Of a DNA stretch of 5,050 nucleotides, positions 1-5,050 are shown piece by piece. Location: NCBI GenBank assembly GCA_934477985.1, contig CAKSOR010000233.1:1-5050 (forward strand), in the 5' to 3' direction. Each line of letters starts with the position of its first letter. The stretch's first letter is position 1. The notes under the pieces were generated by a model. The model made no database searches and was not told the origin of the DNA. It worked only from the letters and a program-made list of their open reading frames with translations. The stretch comes from an uncultured Eubacteriales bacterium (GTDB lineage Bacteria; Bacillota; Clostridia; Oscillospirales; CAG-272). A program made the translations under genes and the position numbers.

Positions 1-247
1 GACGCGCTCCGGTGCGCGCTCCCTGGCGGTTCGGCTGAGCCTGATTCGGACGCGCGTTCATGTTCTGAGAGTACGGTTGACCCTGCGGATTCTGGCGGGG
101 CGCGCCGTACTGATTCCGGTTCGGATACTGACGCGCGCCGGCGTTCGGATTCATATTCGGATTCTGCCGGGGGTTACGCTGATTTCCCGGCTGATTCGTT
201 CCGCCCGGATTCCGGCGGTTGTTATTCATAGCATCATTTCCATTCAT
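1..247 (-). CDS. Asn/Gln/Arg/Pro-rich low-complexity protein, N-terminal part only
   Basis: An open frame runs from an ATG at 247 to the window edge without a stop, giving 82 visible codons. The ATG overlaps the stop of the upstream LD-carboxypeptidase gene as ATGA, the same junction type as the previous gene pair, and a stop lies in frame just upstream. An alternative start is the in-frame ATG at 229, preceded by a weak GGA; the protein would then begin MNNNRRNPGG. From that second Met, 76 residues contain about 18 Asn, 12 Gln, 11 Arg and 11 Pro, with no Lys, Asp, Glu, Leu, Ile, Val, Phe or Trp. Short units such as RNP, QNP and NPN recur. Such a segment should be disordered and strongly basic. 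It has no signal peptide, so it could be a cytoplasmic tail of a membrane protein or of a larger enzyme whose domains lie beyond the window. I do not recognise the family. Frame continuity and the coupled start make it a credible gene. Confidence 0.72.
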   Translation of the reverse strand, partial: MNGNDAMNNNRRNPGGTNQPGNQRNPRQNPNMNPNAGARQYPNRNQYGAPRQNPQGQPYSQNMNARPNQAQPNRQGARTGAR

Positions 248-1284
248 TTACAGTTTGATGTGGCGCTCCCGGTAAGACGTAGCGTCCTCTTGCGGCAGTC
301 GAGCTCATATTCAGCGCCGAGCGCCAGCAGTCCGACCGGGGTCGCGTGACCGATGTTTATATTGTAAAGTATCGGTATATCGAGTCCCTCCTCACCGTGG
401 ACAACGCGGAGCAGCTCGTTCTTGTACTCATTATAATAAACTTCGCCCTGAGGCTTTCCGGCGATTATCGCCGAAATTTCGCGCAGTATACCCAGCGCGG
501 CGAGATTTCTCAGCGCGTAGCGGTAGAATTCCGGCGAGGGCTTGTCCTCGCTCGTCTCGAGCAGAAGTATCGCGCCGCGGCACTCCTCAGGAGTCGGGAA
601 TATCTCGGTTCCGGAAGCCATCATGAAGACGTCGACGCACCCGCCGATCAGCTTTCCGCGCACGCTTCCACGCCCTTGCAGCAGCTCGTGACCGCGCGTC
701 TCGGGAATGTACCTGAGCGCTCTCGCGGAGTTTTCCTTCTTCCATTCGACAAAGTCCTTCGACCAGACCGGGCTTGATTTCACCTCAAATCCGGTTGAGT
801 CCTCAAAGAGGATCCGCCTGAAGGCGTTTTCAGTGTAAGGGTTAATCGCGACATTTTCGGCGAGCTCGCACATGACCGAGATGCCGTAGAACGACACCAG
901 TCCGGCTTTCTGCGCCATGAAGTGCGTGATCGTCGTGTCGGAGTAGCCCATGAAGATCTTCGGGTTGTTGCGGATGACGTCGAGGTCGACATACGGCAGA
1001 AGCCGTATCGAGTCATCGCCGCCGATCGCGGAGAATATCGCCTTTACGCCTGGGTCGCGGAAGGCGTTCATCAGGTCCTCCGCGCGCTTTTCGGGGTGCA
1101 TCGCGATGTAATCAATCCCCGCGAGCGCGTGAGGAGTCGGCTCGACTATGAGTCCGTAATTCTCCTCAAGGCGCTTTTTCGCGGTGTTATAGCGGTGGAT
1201 GAGCCCGGGGTCGCCGAGCAGCCCGCTTGAGAGCGAGACGACCGCGATCCGGTCGCCGCGCCTCAATCTTTCAGGTCTTATCAT
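244..1284 (-). CDS. LD-carboxypeptidase, peptidase family S66 (LdcA/MccF-like)
   Basis: 346-residue serine peptidase of family S66. Family members remove the terminal D-Ala from the L,D (DAP-D-Ala) bond of murein tetrapeptides during wall recycling; the MccF branch cleaves microcin C-type peptide-nucleotides. Visible landmarks are GDRIAVVSLSS (10-20), the GGDDS segment (88-92), the nucleophile elbow GYSD with Ser115, GGC at 214-216, LLLETSED with the candidate catalytic Glu243, and NINIGHATP with the candidate His313. The Ser-Glu-His triad is therefore complete. The length, and a Trp-containing loop around 174-181, fit the longer MccF-like branch better than the roughly 305-residue LdcA enzymes; this placement is tentative. 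There is no signal peptide, so it should be cytoplasmic. The start ATG overlaps the stop of the M23-like gene (ATGA) and no good Shine-Dalgarno sequence sits at the usual distance, so translation is probably coupled. Family assignment is firm; the physiological substrate is not known from sequence. Confidence 0.95.
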   Translation of the reverse strand: MIRPERLRRGDRIAVVSLSSGLLGDPGLIHRYNTAKKRLEENYGLIVEPTPHALAGIDYIAMHPEKRAEDLMNAFRDPGVKAIFSAIGGDDSIRLLPYVDLDVIRNNPKIFMGYSDTTITHFMAQKAGLVSFYGISVMCELAENVAINPYTENAFRRILFEDSTGFEVKSSPVWSKDFVEWKKENSARALRYIPETRGHELLQGRGSVRGKLIGGCVDVFMMASGTEIFPTPEECRGAILLLETSEDKPSPEFYRYALRNLAALGILREISAIIAGKPQGEVYYNEYKNELLRVVHGEEGLDIPILYNINIGHATPVGLLALGAEYELDCRKRTLRLTGSATSNCK

Positions 1285-2888
1285 TCGCTCATTATGATGC
1301 CGTTTTCCCAGAGGTCATATGGGCAGACTGGCACGTCGTAGACAGTGAGTCTGATGTGGACGCCGGTTCCGGAAGCGAATCCGGTCGAGCCGACATAGCC
1401 GACCTTGTCGCCCTTCGCGACGACATCGCCTACACTCACCTCGTTCGAAGCCATATTGAAGTACCAGCTCTTGAGTCCGAGACCGTGGTCGATGACGACG
1501 GTGTAGCCGCTGTACTCGAGGTAACCGGCGTAAACGACGTTTCCGTTGTTGACCGCGCAGACCGGCTCAGCCGCTACAGACGTGTAATCGACGCCGTCGT
1601 TGCGGTAGGTTTCTCCGGTAGCGGCAATCGTGACGGTGCGTCCGAAACCGCGCTTGATGAACATCTGCTTGCCCTTGGCGAGCTTGTCGGCGTCAAGTCC
1701 CTCGATGAACAAGCCCTCCCAGAGCGGAACAGAGGCAGTCTCGCTTATCAGCGGGTCGGTGGCGTCTGCAAACGCCTTTAAAGTGGCCTCGCTTCTCGAC
1801 TGATAGAGGATAGCCGGGCTGACGTCGTTCGAGCTCGATCCGAAGGTCTTTTTGTTGATGTCAAGAGTCATCTCCTGCGTGACCTCGCCGTATGAGAACC
1901 AGAGCTTGAGCTGTGAGCCGCCCGGGAAGTCCCAGCTTACCGGCAGGAGCGCGCGGACAATGTCGCCGTCGGAGAAGAAAGTCGGCTTGAAGTCGATCTC
2001 CGGCTCGCTCTTAAAGGTAATCGCCGAGGGATCGTCTACATTTTTGGCGGTGATGACGACGAACTCGCCCGGGTCGATCGTTGTCTCACCCATGTAGAAT
2101 ACGGCGGGCATGAGAATCTTTGCTTTGAACTTATAGGTAGCCTCGCCGTAGCGCTCGTTCGCGTCCGACTGGTACCACTTGGCGTTGACGACGACGTCGA
2201 TGTTCTTGCCCTCGAGCGAAGCGTTCGCGATATTCGCGTAGAGATCGTTGTAGACGACATTTCCGCCGTCGGTGATGTCGAAACTGAGCGCGAAAGCGCC
2301 CTTCATCGCGTAGATCTTCTCGGTCGGATTGCTCGTCTGAATGTCGTCGAGCTCAATGTAATCGCCGCCGTAAGCCTGGTAAGCCCAGTCAGCGGTGACC
2401 GGCGCGACGTTCTCGTTCGAGATCGTCATCGTCGGGAAGGTCGTGGTGTTGTAGAGACAGCGCGCGTAATCGGTCGAGAGGAACTCAGCCGCGTCGTCCT
2501 TATCGATATGGAAAGCCTTTCCGTTGCTGTCGACATAATAAGCCTCGCCGGGATTATCGGTGAAGTAGTAGCGGTAGACTGACACACGGTCGTAGCTGTA
2601 GTACTTGAACTCAAAATAATCGACTCCGACGAGCGGGTCGGGCAGCGACGACTGCTCGGTCGCGTCCTCGTTGAGCTTTATGAACCGCTCGATGTCGGAT
2701 TTCGCCTTCTGATCGTCAGCCGAGAGCGTGTAGACCTTTCCGTTTATGTCCGCGATCTCGAGCGTCGAAACGCTGCCCGCGTCGACCGGCGCGTTCTGCG
2801 CCATCACATAATTCGCGATGGCTATATACGATGGCGCGAAAAGCGCCGCCGCTAACGCTACTGTCGCTAATATTGATTTTACATTCAT
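1281..2888 (-). CDS. Exported LytM/M23-like protein with degenerate zinc site
   Basis: 535-residue protein when started at the ATG at 2888. This start follows an AGGA-rich ribosome binding site and begins directly with a signal sequence: Lys4, a hydrophobic run over about 6-30, and a plausible cleavage site after VMA (28-30). It could alternatively stay as a membrane anchor. The longer frame from 3059 adds 57 residues with no export signal and would start inside the leader, so it was rejected. Residues 40-150 form an acidic, Tyr-rich region I do not recognise. About 261-348 looks like a beta-rich, Ig-like domain. Residues 400-525 are an M23/LytM fold, with VVIDHGLGL, VSVGDVVAKGDKVGYVGSTG and GTGVHIRLTVY. 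The canonical HxGxD is NDGVD (Asn430, Asp434), the YxH histidine is Asn478, and HxH is HIR (His511, Arg513). Two of three zinc ligands and one catalytic His are thus replaced, so a non-enzymatic role in wall binding or regulation is likely. It is the first gene of an operon with the LD-carboxypeptidase. Confidence 0.92.
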   Translation of the reverse strand: MNVKSILATVALAAALFAPSYIAIANYVMAQNAPVDAGSVSTLEIADINGKVYTLSADDQKAKSDIERFIKLNEDATEQSSLPDPLVGVDYFEFKYYSYDRVSVYRYYFTDNPGEAYYVDSNGKAFHIDKDDAAEFLSTDYARCLYNTTTFPTMTISNENVAPVTADWAYQAYGGDYIELDDIQTSNPTEKIYAMKGAFALSFDITDGGNVVYNDLYANIANASLEGKNIDVVVNAKWYQSDANERYGEATYKFKAKILMPAVFYMGETTIDPGEFVVITAKNVDDPSAITFKSEPEIDFKPTFFSDGDIVRALLPVSWDFPGGSQLKLWFSYGEVTQEMTLDINKKTFGSSSNDVSPAILYQSRSEATLKAFADATDPLISETASVPLWEGLFIEGLDADKLAKGKQMFIKRGFGRTVTIAATGETYRNDGVDYTSVAAEPVCAVNNGNVVYAGYLEYSGYTVVIDHGLGLKSWYFNMASNEVSVGDVVAKGDKVGYVGSTGFASGTGVHIRLTVYDVPVCPYDLWENGIIMSE

Positions 2889-3065
2889 ATGTTCTGTCCT
2901 TTCCTTTCCTGTGTACTGGGCGTTTGCTTGCCGGGAGGAAGGCGCCTCGCTGGCACTGCCAAATTCTGGCTCACTCCGCTGTGCTCTGTTTTTTGCGAGT
3001 GCCTGTCCCGAGCTTCGGTGTTTTATATATGTAAGAGTTGACAAGCTCTGTGCAAACACTTATTC
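2889..3065 (-). promoter_or_regulatory. Long structured 5' leader of the M23/LD-carboxypeptidase operon
   Basis: The predicted transcription start near 3065 leaves about 177 nt before the first codon. The leader holds several possible hairpins: CCGA-AGC-TCGG at 3008-3018, GCCA-GAATT-TGGC at 2958-2970, and an imperfect AGAG/CTCT hairpin at 3033-3048. The segment GGCACTCGC (3003-2995) can pair in mutually exclusive ways: with AGTGCC (2957-2952), with GAGTG (2976-2972), or with GCGAG (2950-2946). Alternative pairing of one strand is typical of regulatory leaders, but I cannot match this one to a known riboswitch consensus, and no internal terminator with a U-tract is visible. Regulation is an inference; a simple unstructured leader is still possible. 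Confidence 0.4.
2897..2910 (-). promoter_or_regulatory. Ribosome binding site of the M23-like gene
   Basis: On the minus strand this reads AGGAAAGGAAAGGA, ending 8 nt before the ATG at 2888. The tandem AGGA units give a good Shine-Dalgarno match and decide the start in favour of 2888 over the upstream in-frame ATG at 3059. Confidence 0.8.
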
Positions 3066-3071
3066 CATATT

Positions 3072-3100
3072 ATTATACCTTATTTTTCGCTCCAGGTCAA
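3072..3100 (-). promoter_or_regulatory. Sigma-A promoter of the M23/LD-carboxypeptidase operon
   Basis: The minus strand carries TTGACC (3100-3095), a 17-nt spacer, and a perfect TATAAT (3077-3072). It lies between the dapL terminator and the M23-like gene, so it should start the three-gene operon with a first transcribed base around 3065. Confidence 0.85.
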
Positions 3101-3131
3101 GCGTTTTTGCGCAAATTTTTATATGTTTTTC

Positions 3132-3170
3132 AAAAAATTTCGACCGGAGCGGTCTTTTGCCGTTCCGGTC
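3132..3170 (-). terminator. Rho-independent terminator of dapL
   Basis: A few bases after the dapL stop, the minus strand forms a hairpin over 3142-3170. It has an outer 7-bp stem GACCGGA/TCCGGTC, one A-C mismatch, an inner CGG/CCG and a CAAAAGA loop. It is followed by GAAA and a run of six T (3137-3132). The T-run is offset by four bases from the stem, so efficiency may be moderate. There is no T-run on the other side, so it acts only on the minus strand. Confidence 0.85.
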
Positions 3171-3182
3171 GTATGAATTCGG

Positions 3183-4367
3183 TTATTTCAGCAGCCTGAC
3201 AATGCGTTCAGCCGCTTCCTTTGTGCGCTCGTGATCGCCGAACGCGGTCAGGCGGAAGAAGCCCTCGCCCATCTCGCCGAAGCCTGCTCCGGGTGTTCCG
3301 ACGACGTTCGCCTTGGTGAGCAGCAGGTCGAAGAACTCCCACGAGCCCATGCCGTTCGGGCACTTAAGCCAGATATACGGCGAGTTGACGCCGCCGGTAT
3401 ACCAGATGCCGAGCTCATCGAGCGCGTCGGTGATCGTCTTCGCGTTCTGCTTGTAGTAGTCGATGTTCGCGCGGACCTGCTTCAGTCCCTCGGGCGTGAA
3501 GACAGCCGCGGCAGCGCGCTGAACGGGGTAAGAGACGCCGTTGAACTTCGTGGTCTGACGGCGCAGCCAGAGCTTCGCGAGCTTGACTCCGTCGAACTCA
3601 AGATCGGACGGAACGACTGTCCAGCCGCAGCGGGTGCCGGTGAATCCGGCGATCTTCGAGAAGGACGAGAACTCGATCGCGCACTTTCTCGCGCCGTCGA
3701 TCTCATAGATCGAGCGGACAAGATTCTTCGACGAGACGAAAGCCTCGTAAGCGGCGTCGAAGAGGATGACCGAGCCGTTTTCAAGCGCGAAGTCGACCCA
3801 CTTCTTGAGTCCGGCGTGATCATAAGCCGCGCCGGTGGGGTTATTGGGGGAGCAGATGTAGATTATGTCGGCTTTCAGCGAATCGTCGGGGAGCGGGAGG
3901 AAGCCGTTGGCGGCATTTCCCGGGATATACTTTATTTTCCGACCGTCCATGACGTTGGTGTCGACATAGACCGGGTAGACCGGGTCGGGCACGAGAACGG
4001 TGTTGTCCTTCGAGAAGATGTCGAGGATATTTCCGAGGTCGCTCTTAGCGCCGTCCGAGATGAAGATCTCATTTGAGTCGAGGACGACATCGTCCTCAGT
4101 CCTGTAATAGTCGCGGATCGCGTCGCGCAGGAAATCGTAGCCCTGCTCCGGACCGTAGCCGCGGAAGGTCTCTTTTTTTCCCTGCTCGGCGACGGCGGAA
4201 TGGAACGCGTCGACGACAGCCTCGCAGAGCGGGAGAGTGACATCGCCGATGCCGAGGCGGATGATGTCGGCGTCGGGGTTCGAAGCCTTGTAAGCCGCGG
4301 TCTTCCTGGCGATGTCCGAGAAGAGGTAGCTTTCCTTGAGGTTCAGATAGTTCTGATTGATCTTCAT
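3183..4367 (-). CDS. dapL: LL-diaminopimelate aminotransferase
   Basis: 394-residue fold-type I PLP aminotransferase. It converts tetrahydrodipicolinate directly to LL-2,6-diaminopimelate with glutamate as amino donor. This is the DapL shortcut of lysine and meso-DAP synthesis, which bypasses the succinylase and acetylase routes. The match is essentially end to end: IIRLGIGDVTLPL (35-47), FRGYGPEQGYDFLRDAI (68-84), DPVYPVYVDTNVM (128-140), SPNNPTGA (173-180) with the cofactor-contacting Asn, LFDAAYEAF with Asp204 and Tyr207, SFSKIAGFTGTR with the Schiff-base Lys238 and Arg246, RRQTTKFNGVSYPVQRAA (269-286), and GFFRLTAFG with the substrate carboxylate-binding Arg372. All key residues are present and the length is typical. 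The start is supported by AAGGAG (4382-4377), 9 nt upstream. The gene has its own promoter and terminator, so it appears monocistronic. The enzyme should be cytoplasmic. Confidence 0.97.
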   Translation of the reverse strand: MKINQNYLNLKESYLFSDIARKTAAYKASNPDADIIRLGIGDVTLPLCEAVVDAFHSAVAEQGKKETFRGYGPEQGYDFLRDAIRDYYRTEDDVVLDSNEIFISDGAKSDLGNILDIFSKDNTVLVPDPVYPVYVDTNVMDGRKIKYIPGNAANGFLPLPDDSLKADIIYICSPNNPTGAAYDHAGLKKWVDFALENGSVILFDAAYEAFVSSKNLVRSIYEIDGARKCAIEFSSFSKIAGFTGTRCGWTVVPSDLEFDGVKLAKLWLRRQTTKFNGVSYPVQRAAAAVFTPEGLKQVRANIDYYKQNAKTITDALDELGIWYTGGVNSPYIWLKCPNGMGSWEFFDLLLTKANVVGTPGAGFGEMGEGFFRLTAFGDHERTKEAAERIVRLLK

Positions 4368-4400
4368 GATACATTGCTCCTTTTTGCACTATGATAGAAT

Positions 4401-4429
4401 ATTATACCACAGACGGGTCGGAAATGCAA
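4401..4429 (-). promoter_or_regulatory. Sigma-A promoter of dapL
   Basis: The minus strand reads TTGCAT (4429-4424), a 17-nt spacer, then TATAAT (4406-4401). The -10 is preceded by TGG, giving an extended -10 element as well. The predicted start near 4394 leaves a short leader of about 27 nt. No lysine riboswitch (L box) fits in that space. Confidence 0.85.
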
Positions 4430-4499
4430 TGTATAAAATTTTAATTAACTAAGAATAAGCTGAATAAATCGGCTTCTTGACCAGAGTTTCCGCAAAACC

Positions 4500-4922
4500 T
4501 TATACAAGCTGACCCGGTAGCTTCAGCTTTTCCTTCTTCGGGAAGAGCGCGTCGAAGCTCTCGAAACCCGCCGGGTCGTTGTCGGCGGCAAAATAGCCTT
4601 CAGGGTCGCTGAACGTGCCGCTCACGCCGTCAAGGAAACCGGGGCGGAGCTCCTTCACAAGGAAGTAGGGCACGACGCTGTCGTCTGGCTTGGCGAAGGC
4701 GTAGCGGATTCCTTTCGAGCTGCCGTACACAAAGCCGCACTTGCCGTAGAAGGCGATATTTCCGGTGATCGCGACCGCTCCGGCGAACTTCTCAGCCGCG
4801 GAGAGCGAGTAGTCGACGAGTTTTTTTCCATAGCCGCGGTAAACGTTCCAGAACGCCTCGCGCGTGAGGTTCTCGACGGCGTAGTGATCCGCTTCGGTCT
4901 CACGGCGGAATGTCATACTCAT
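4500..4922 (-). CDS. GNAT-family N-acetyltransferase, internally deleted
   Basis: 140-residue product. The N-terminus (TEADHYAVENLTREAFWNVYR, about 9-29, with a few changes) and the C-terminal two thirds (GYGKKLVDYSL, then ITGNIAFYGKCGF, GIRYA, VPYFLVKEL, GFLDGVSGTFSDPEGYF and a terminal KLKLPGQL) match a clostridial GNAT protein family. From memory, full-length members have about 200 residues. Between VYR and GYGKKL they carry about 60 more residues: the central beta-strands and the start of acetyl-CoA motif A (RxxGxG/A). Here Arg29 joins Gly30 directly, at 4835/4836. The frame is intact on both sides, so this looks like a clean in-frame deletion rather than a frameshift. Loss of the central sheet should abolish acetyl transfer. 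The start has an ideal AAGGAGG 7 nt upstream; a second ATG lies two codons in. No promoter separates it from the tRNA terminator upstream. It is probably a decaying gene, or an assembly artefact. Confidence 0.8.
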   Translation of the reverse strand: MSMTFRRETEADHYAVENLTREAFWNVYRGYGKKLVDYSLSAAEKFAGAVAITGNIAFYGKCGFVYGSSKGIRYAFAKPDDSVVPYFLVKELRPGFLDGVSGTFSDPEGYFAADNDPAGFESFDALFPKKEKLKLPGQLV

Positions 4923-4929
4923 AATGATG

Positions 4930-4936
4930 CCTCCTT
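4930..4936 (-). promoter_or_regulatory. Ribosome binding site of the GNAT gene
   Basis: AAGGAGG on the minus strand, 7 nt before the ATG at 4922. This perfect Shine-Dalgarno sequence favours that ATG over the one at 4916 and shows that the translation signal is intact even though the coding region is deleted. Confidence 0.85.
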
Positions 4937-4948
4937 AAAATTCACAGC

Positions 4949-4974
4949 AAAAAAGCCTGACATAAAGTCAGGCT
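4949..4974 (-). terminator. Intrinsic terminator after tRNA-Thr
   Basis: On the minus strand AGCCTGAC (4974-4967) pairs perfectly over 8 bp with GTCAGGCT (4961-4954) around the loop TTTAT, and five more T follow (4953-4949). It begins three bases after the CCA end of the tRNA, so it should end the tRNA transcript. It lies immediately upstream of the GNAT gene. Confidence 0.92.
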
Positions 4975-4977
4975 ATC

Positions 4978-5050
<73 letters not shown>

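Noticed and set aside
77..349. Plus-strand open frame rich in Ile, Arg and Val near the left edge.
   Set aside because: It is the complement of the N/Q/R/P-rich gene and of the end of the LD-carboxypeptidase; its repetitive look comes from the low-complexity sequence on the other strand.
1227..1781. Plus-strand open frame of 184 codons opposite the M23-like gene.
   Set aside because: It is a shadow of the M23-like coding strand with no ribosome binding site or recognisable domain.
3021..3056. Second promoter inside the leader (TTTGCA or TTGTCA with the ATATATAA stretch).
   Set aside because: Spacing is wrong (about 11 or 18-19 nt to poor -10 matches) and the consensus promoter at 3072-3100 is far better.
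2889..3059. A 57-residue N-terminal extension of the M23-like protein starting at 3059.
   Set aside because: It overlaps the leader, starts within a few bases of the predicted transcription start, has no ribosome binding site, and would bury the signal peptide. The ATG at 2888 has a strong AGGA-rich site.
3231..4076. Long plus-strand open frame of 281 codons opposite dapL.
   Set aside because: It is antisense to a clearly functional dapL, its composition (rich in Arg, Asp, Glu and Val) is what GC-rich antisense frames give, and no plus-strand promoter or family motif supports it.
4170..4182. A7 run in dapL (GGA AAA AAA codons), also seen in the GNAT gene at 4821-4828, as a possible slippery frameshift site.
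   Set aside because: Both simply encode Gly-Lys-Lys in conserved family positions (GKKETF, GYGKKL), and no useful alternative frame or stimulatory structure follows.
4441..4480. Possible terminator for the GNAT gene (AAGA..AGC/GCT..TCTT on the minus strand, followed by AT-rich sequence).
   Set aside because: The stem is short, bulged and AT-rich, and no clean T-run follows directly. It is not distinguishable from chance AT-rich intergenic sequence.

Overview
The window reads almost entirely on the minus strand and looks like a chromosomal segment of an uncharacterised member of the Clostridia (Bacillota). Supporting signs are a clostridial-type LL-diaminopimelate aminotransferase, consensus sigma-A promoters (TTGCAT-17-TATAAT and TTGACC-17-TATAAT), strong purine-rich ribosome binding sites, a CCA-encoding tRNA, AT-rich intergenic gaps and GC-rich coding regions. 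The assignment is an inference from gene content; no taxonomic marker gene is present.

Read in the direction of transcription (from 5050 down to 1), the window starts with a tRNA-Thr(GGT) that lacks only its first three bases at the window edge. A compact intrinsic terminator follows. Next is a GNAT-family acetyltransferase gene that appears to have lost about 60 internal codons in frame. Then comes a monocistronic dapL with its own promoter and a hairpin terminator. It makes LL-2,6-diaminopimelate, a precursor of lysine and of meso-DAP peptidoglycan.

A second sigma-A promoter at 3072-3100 drives a leader of about 177 nt and then a tight three-gene operon: (1) an exported LytM/M23-like protein whose zinc site is degenerate, (2) a cytoplasmic S66 LD-carboxypeptidase of the LdcA/MccF type, and (3) the N-terminus of an Asn/Gln/Arg/Pro-rich protein that runs off the window. 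Both internal junctions are ATGA stop/start overlaps, so translation is probably coupled. The theme is cell-wall precursor supply (dapL) and cell-wall turnover or its control (M23-like plus LD-carboxypeptidase).

The most notable points are the probably non-catalytic M23 domain in an operon with a catalytically intact LD-carboxypeptidase, the acidic-residue-poor low-complexity protein coupled to them, the structured leader, and the internally deleted acetyltransferase. No mobile element, CRISPR array or phage gene was seen.
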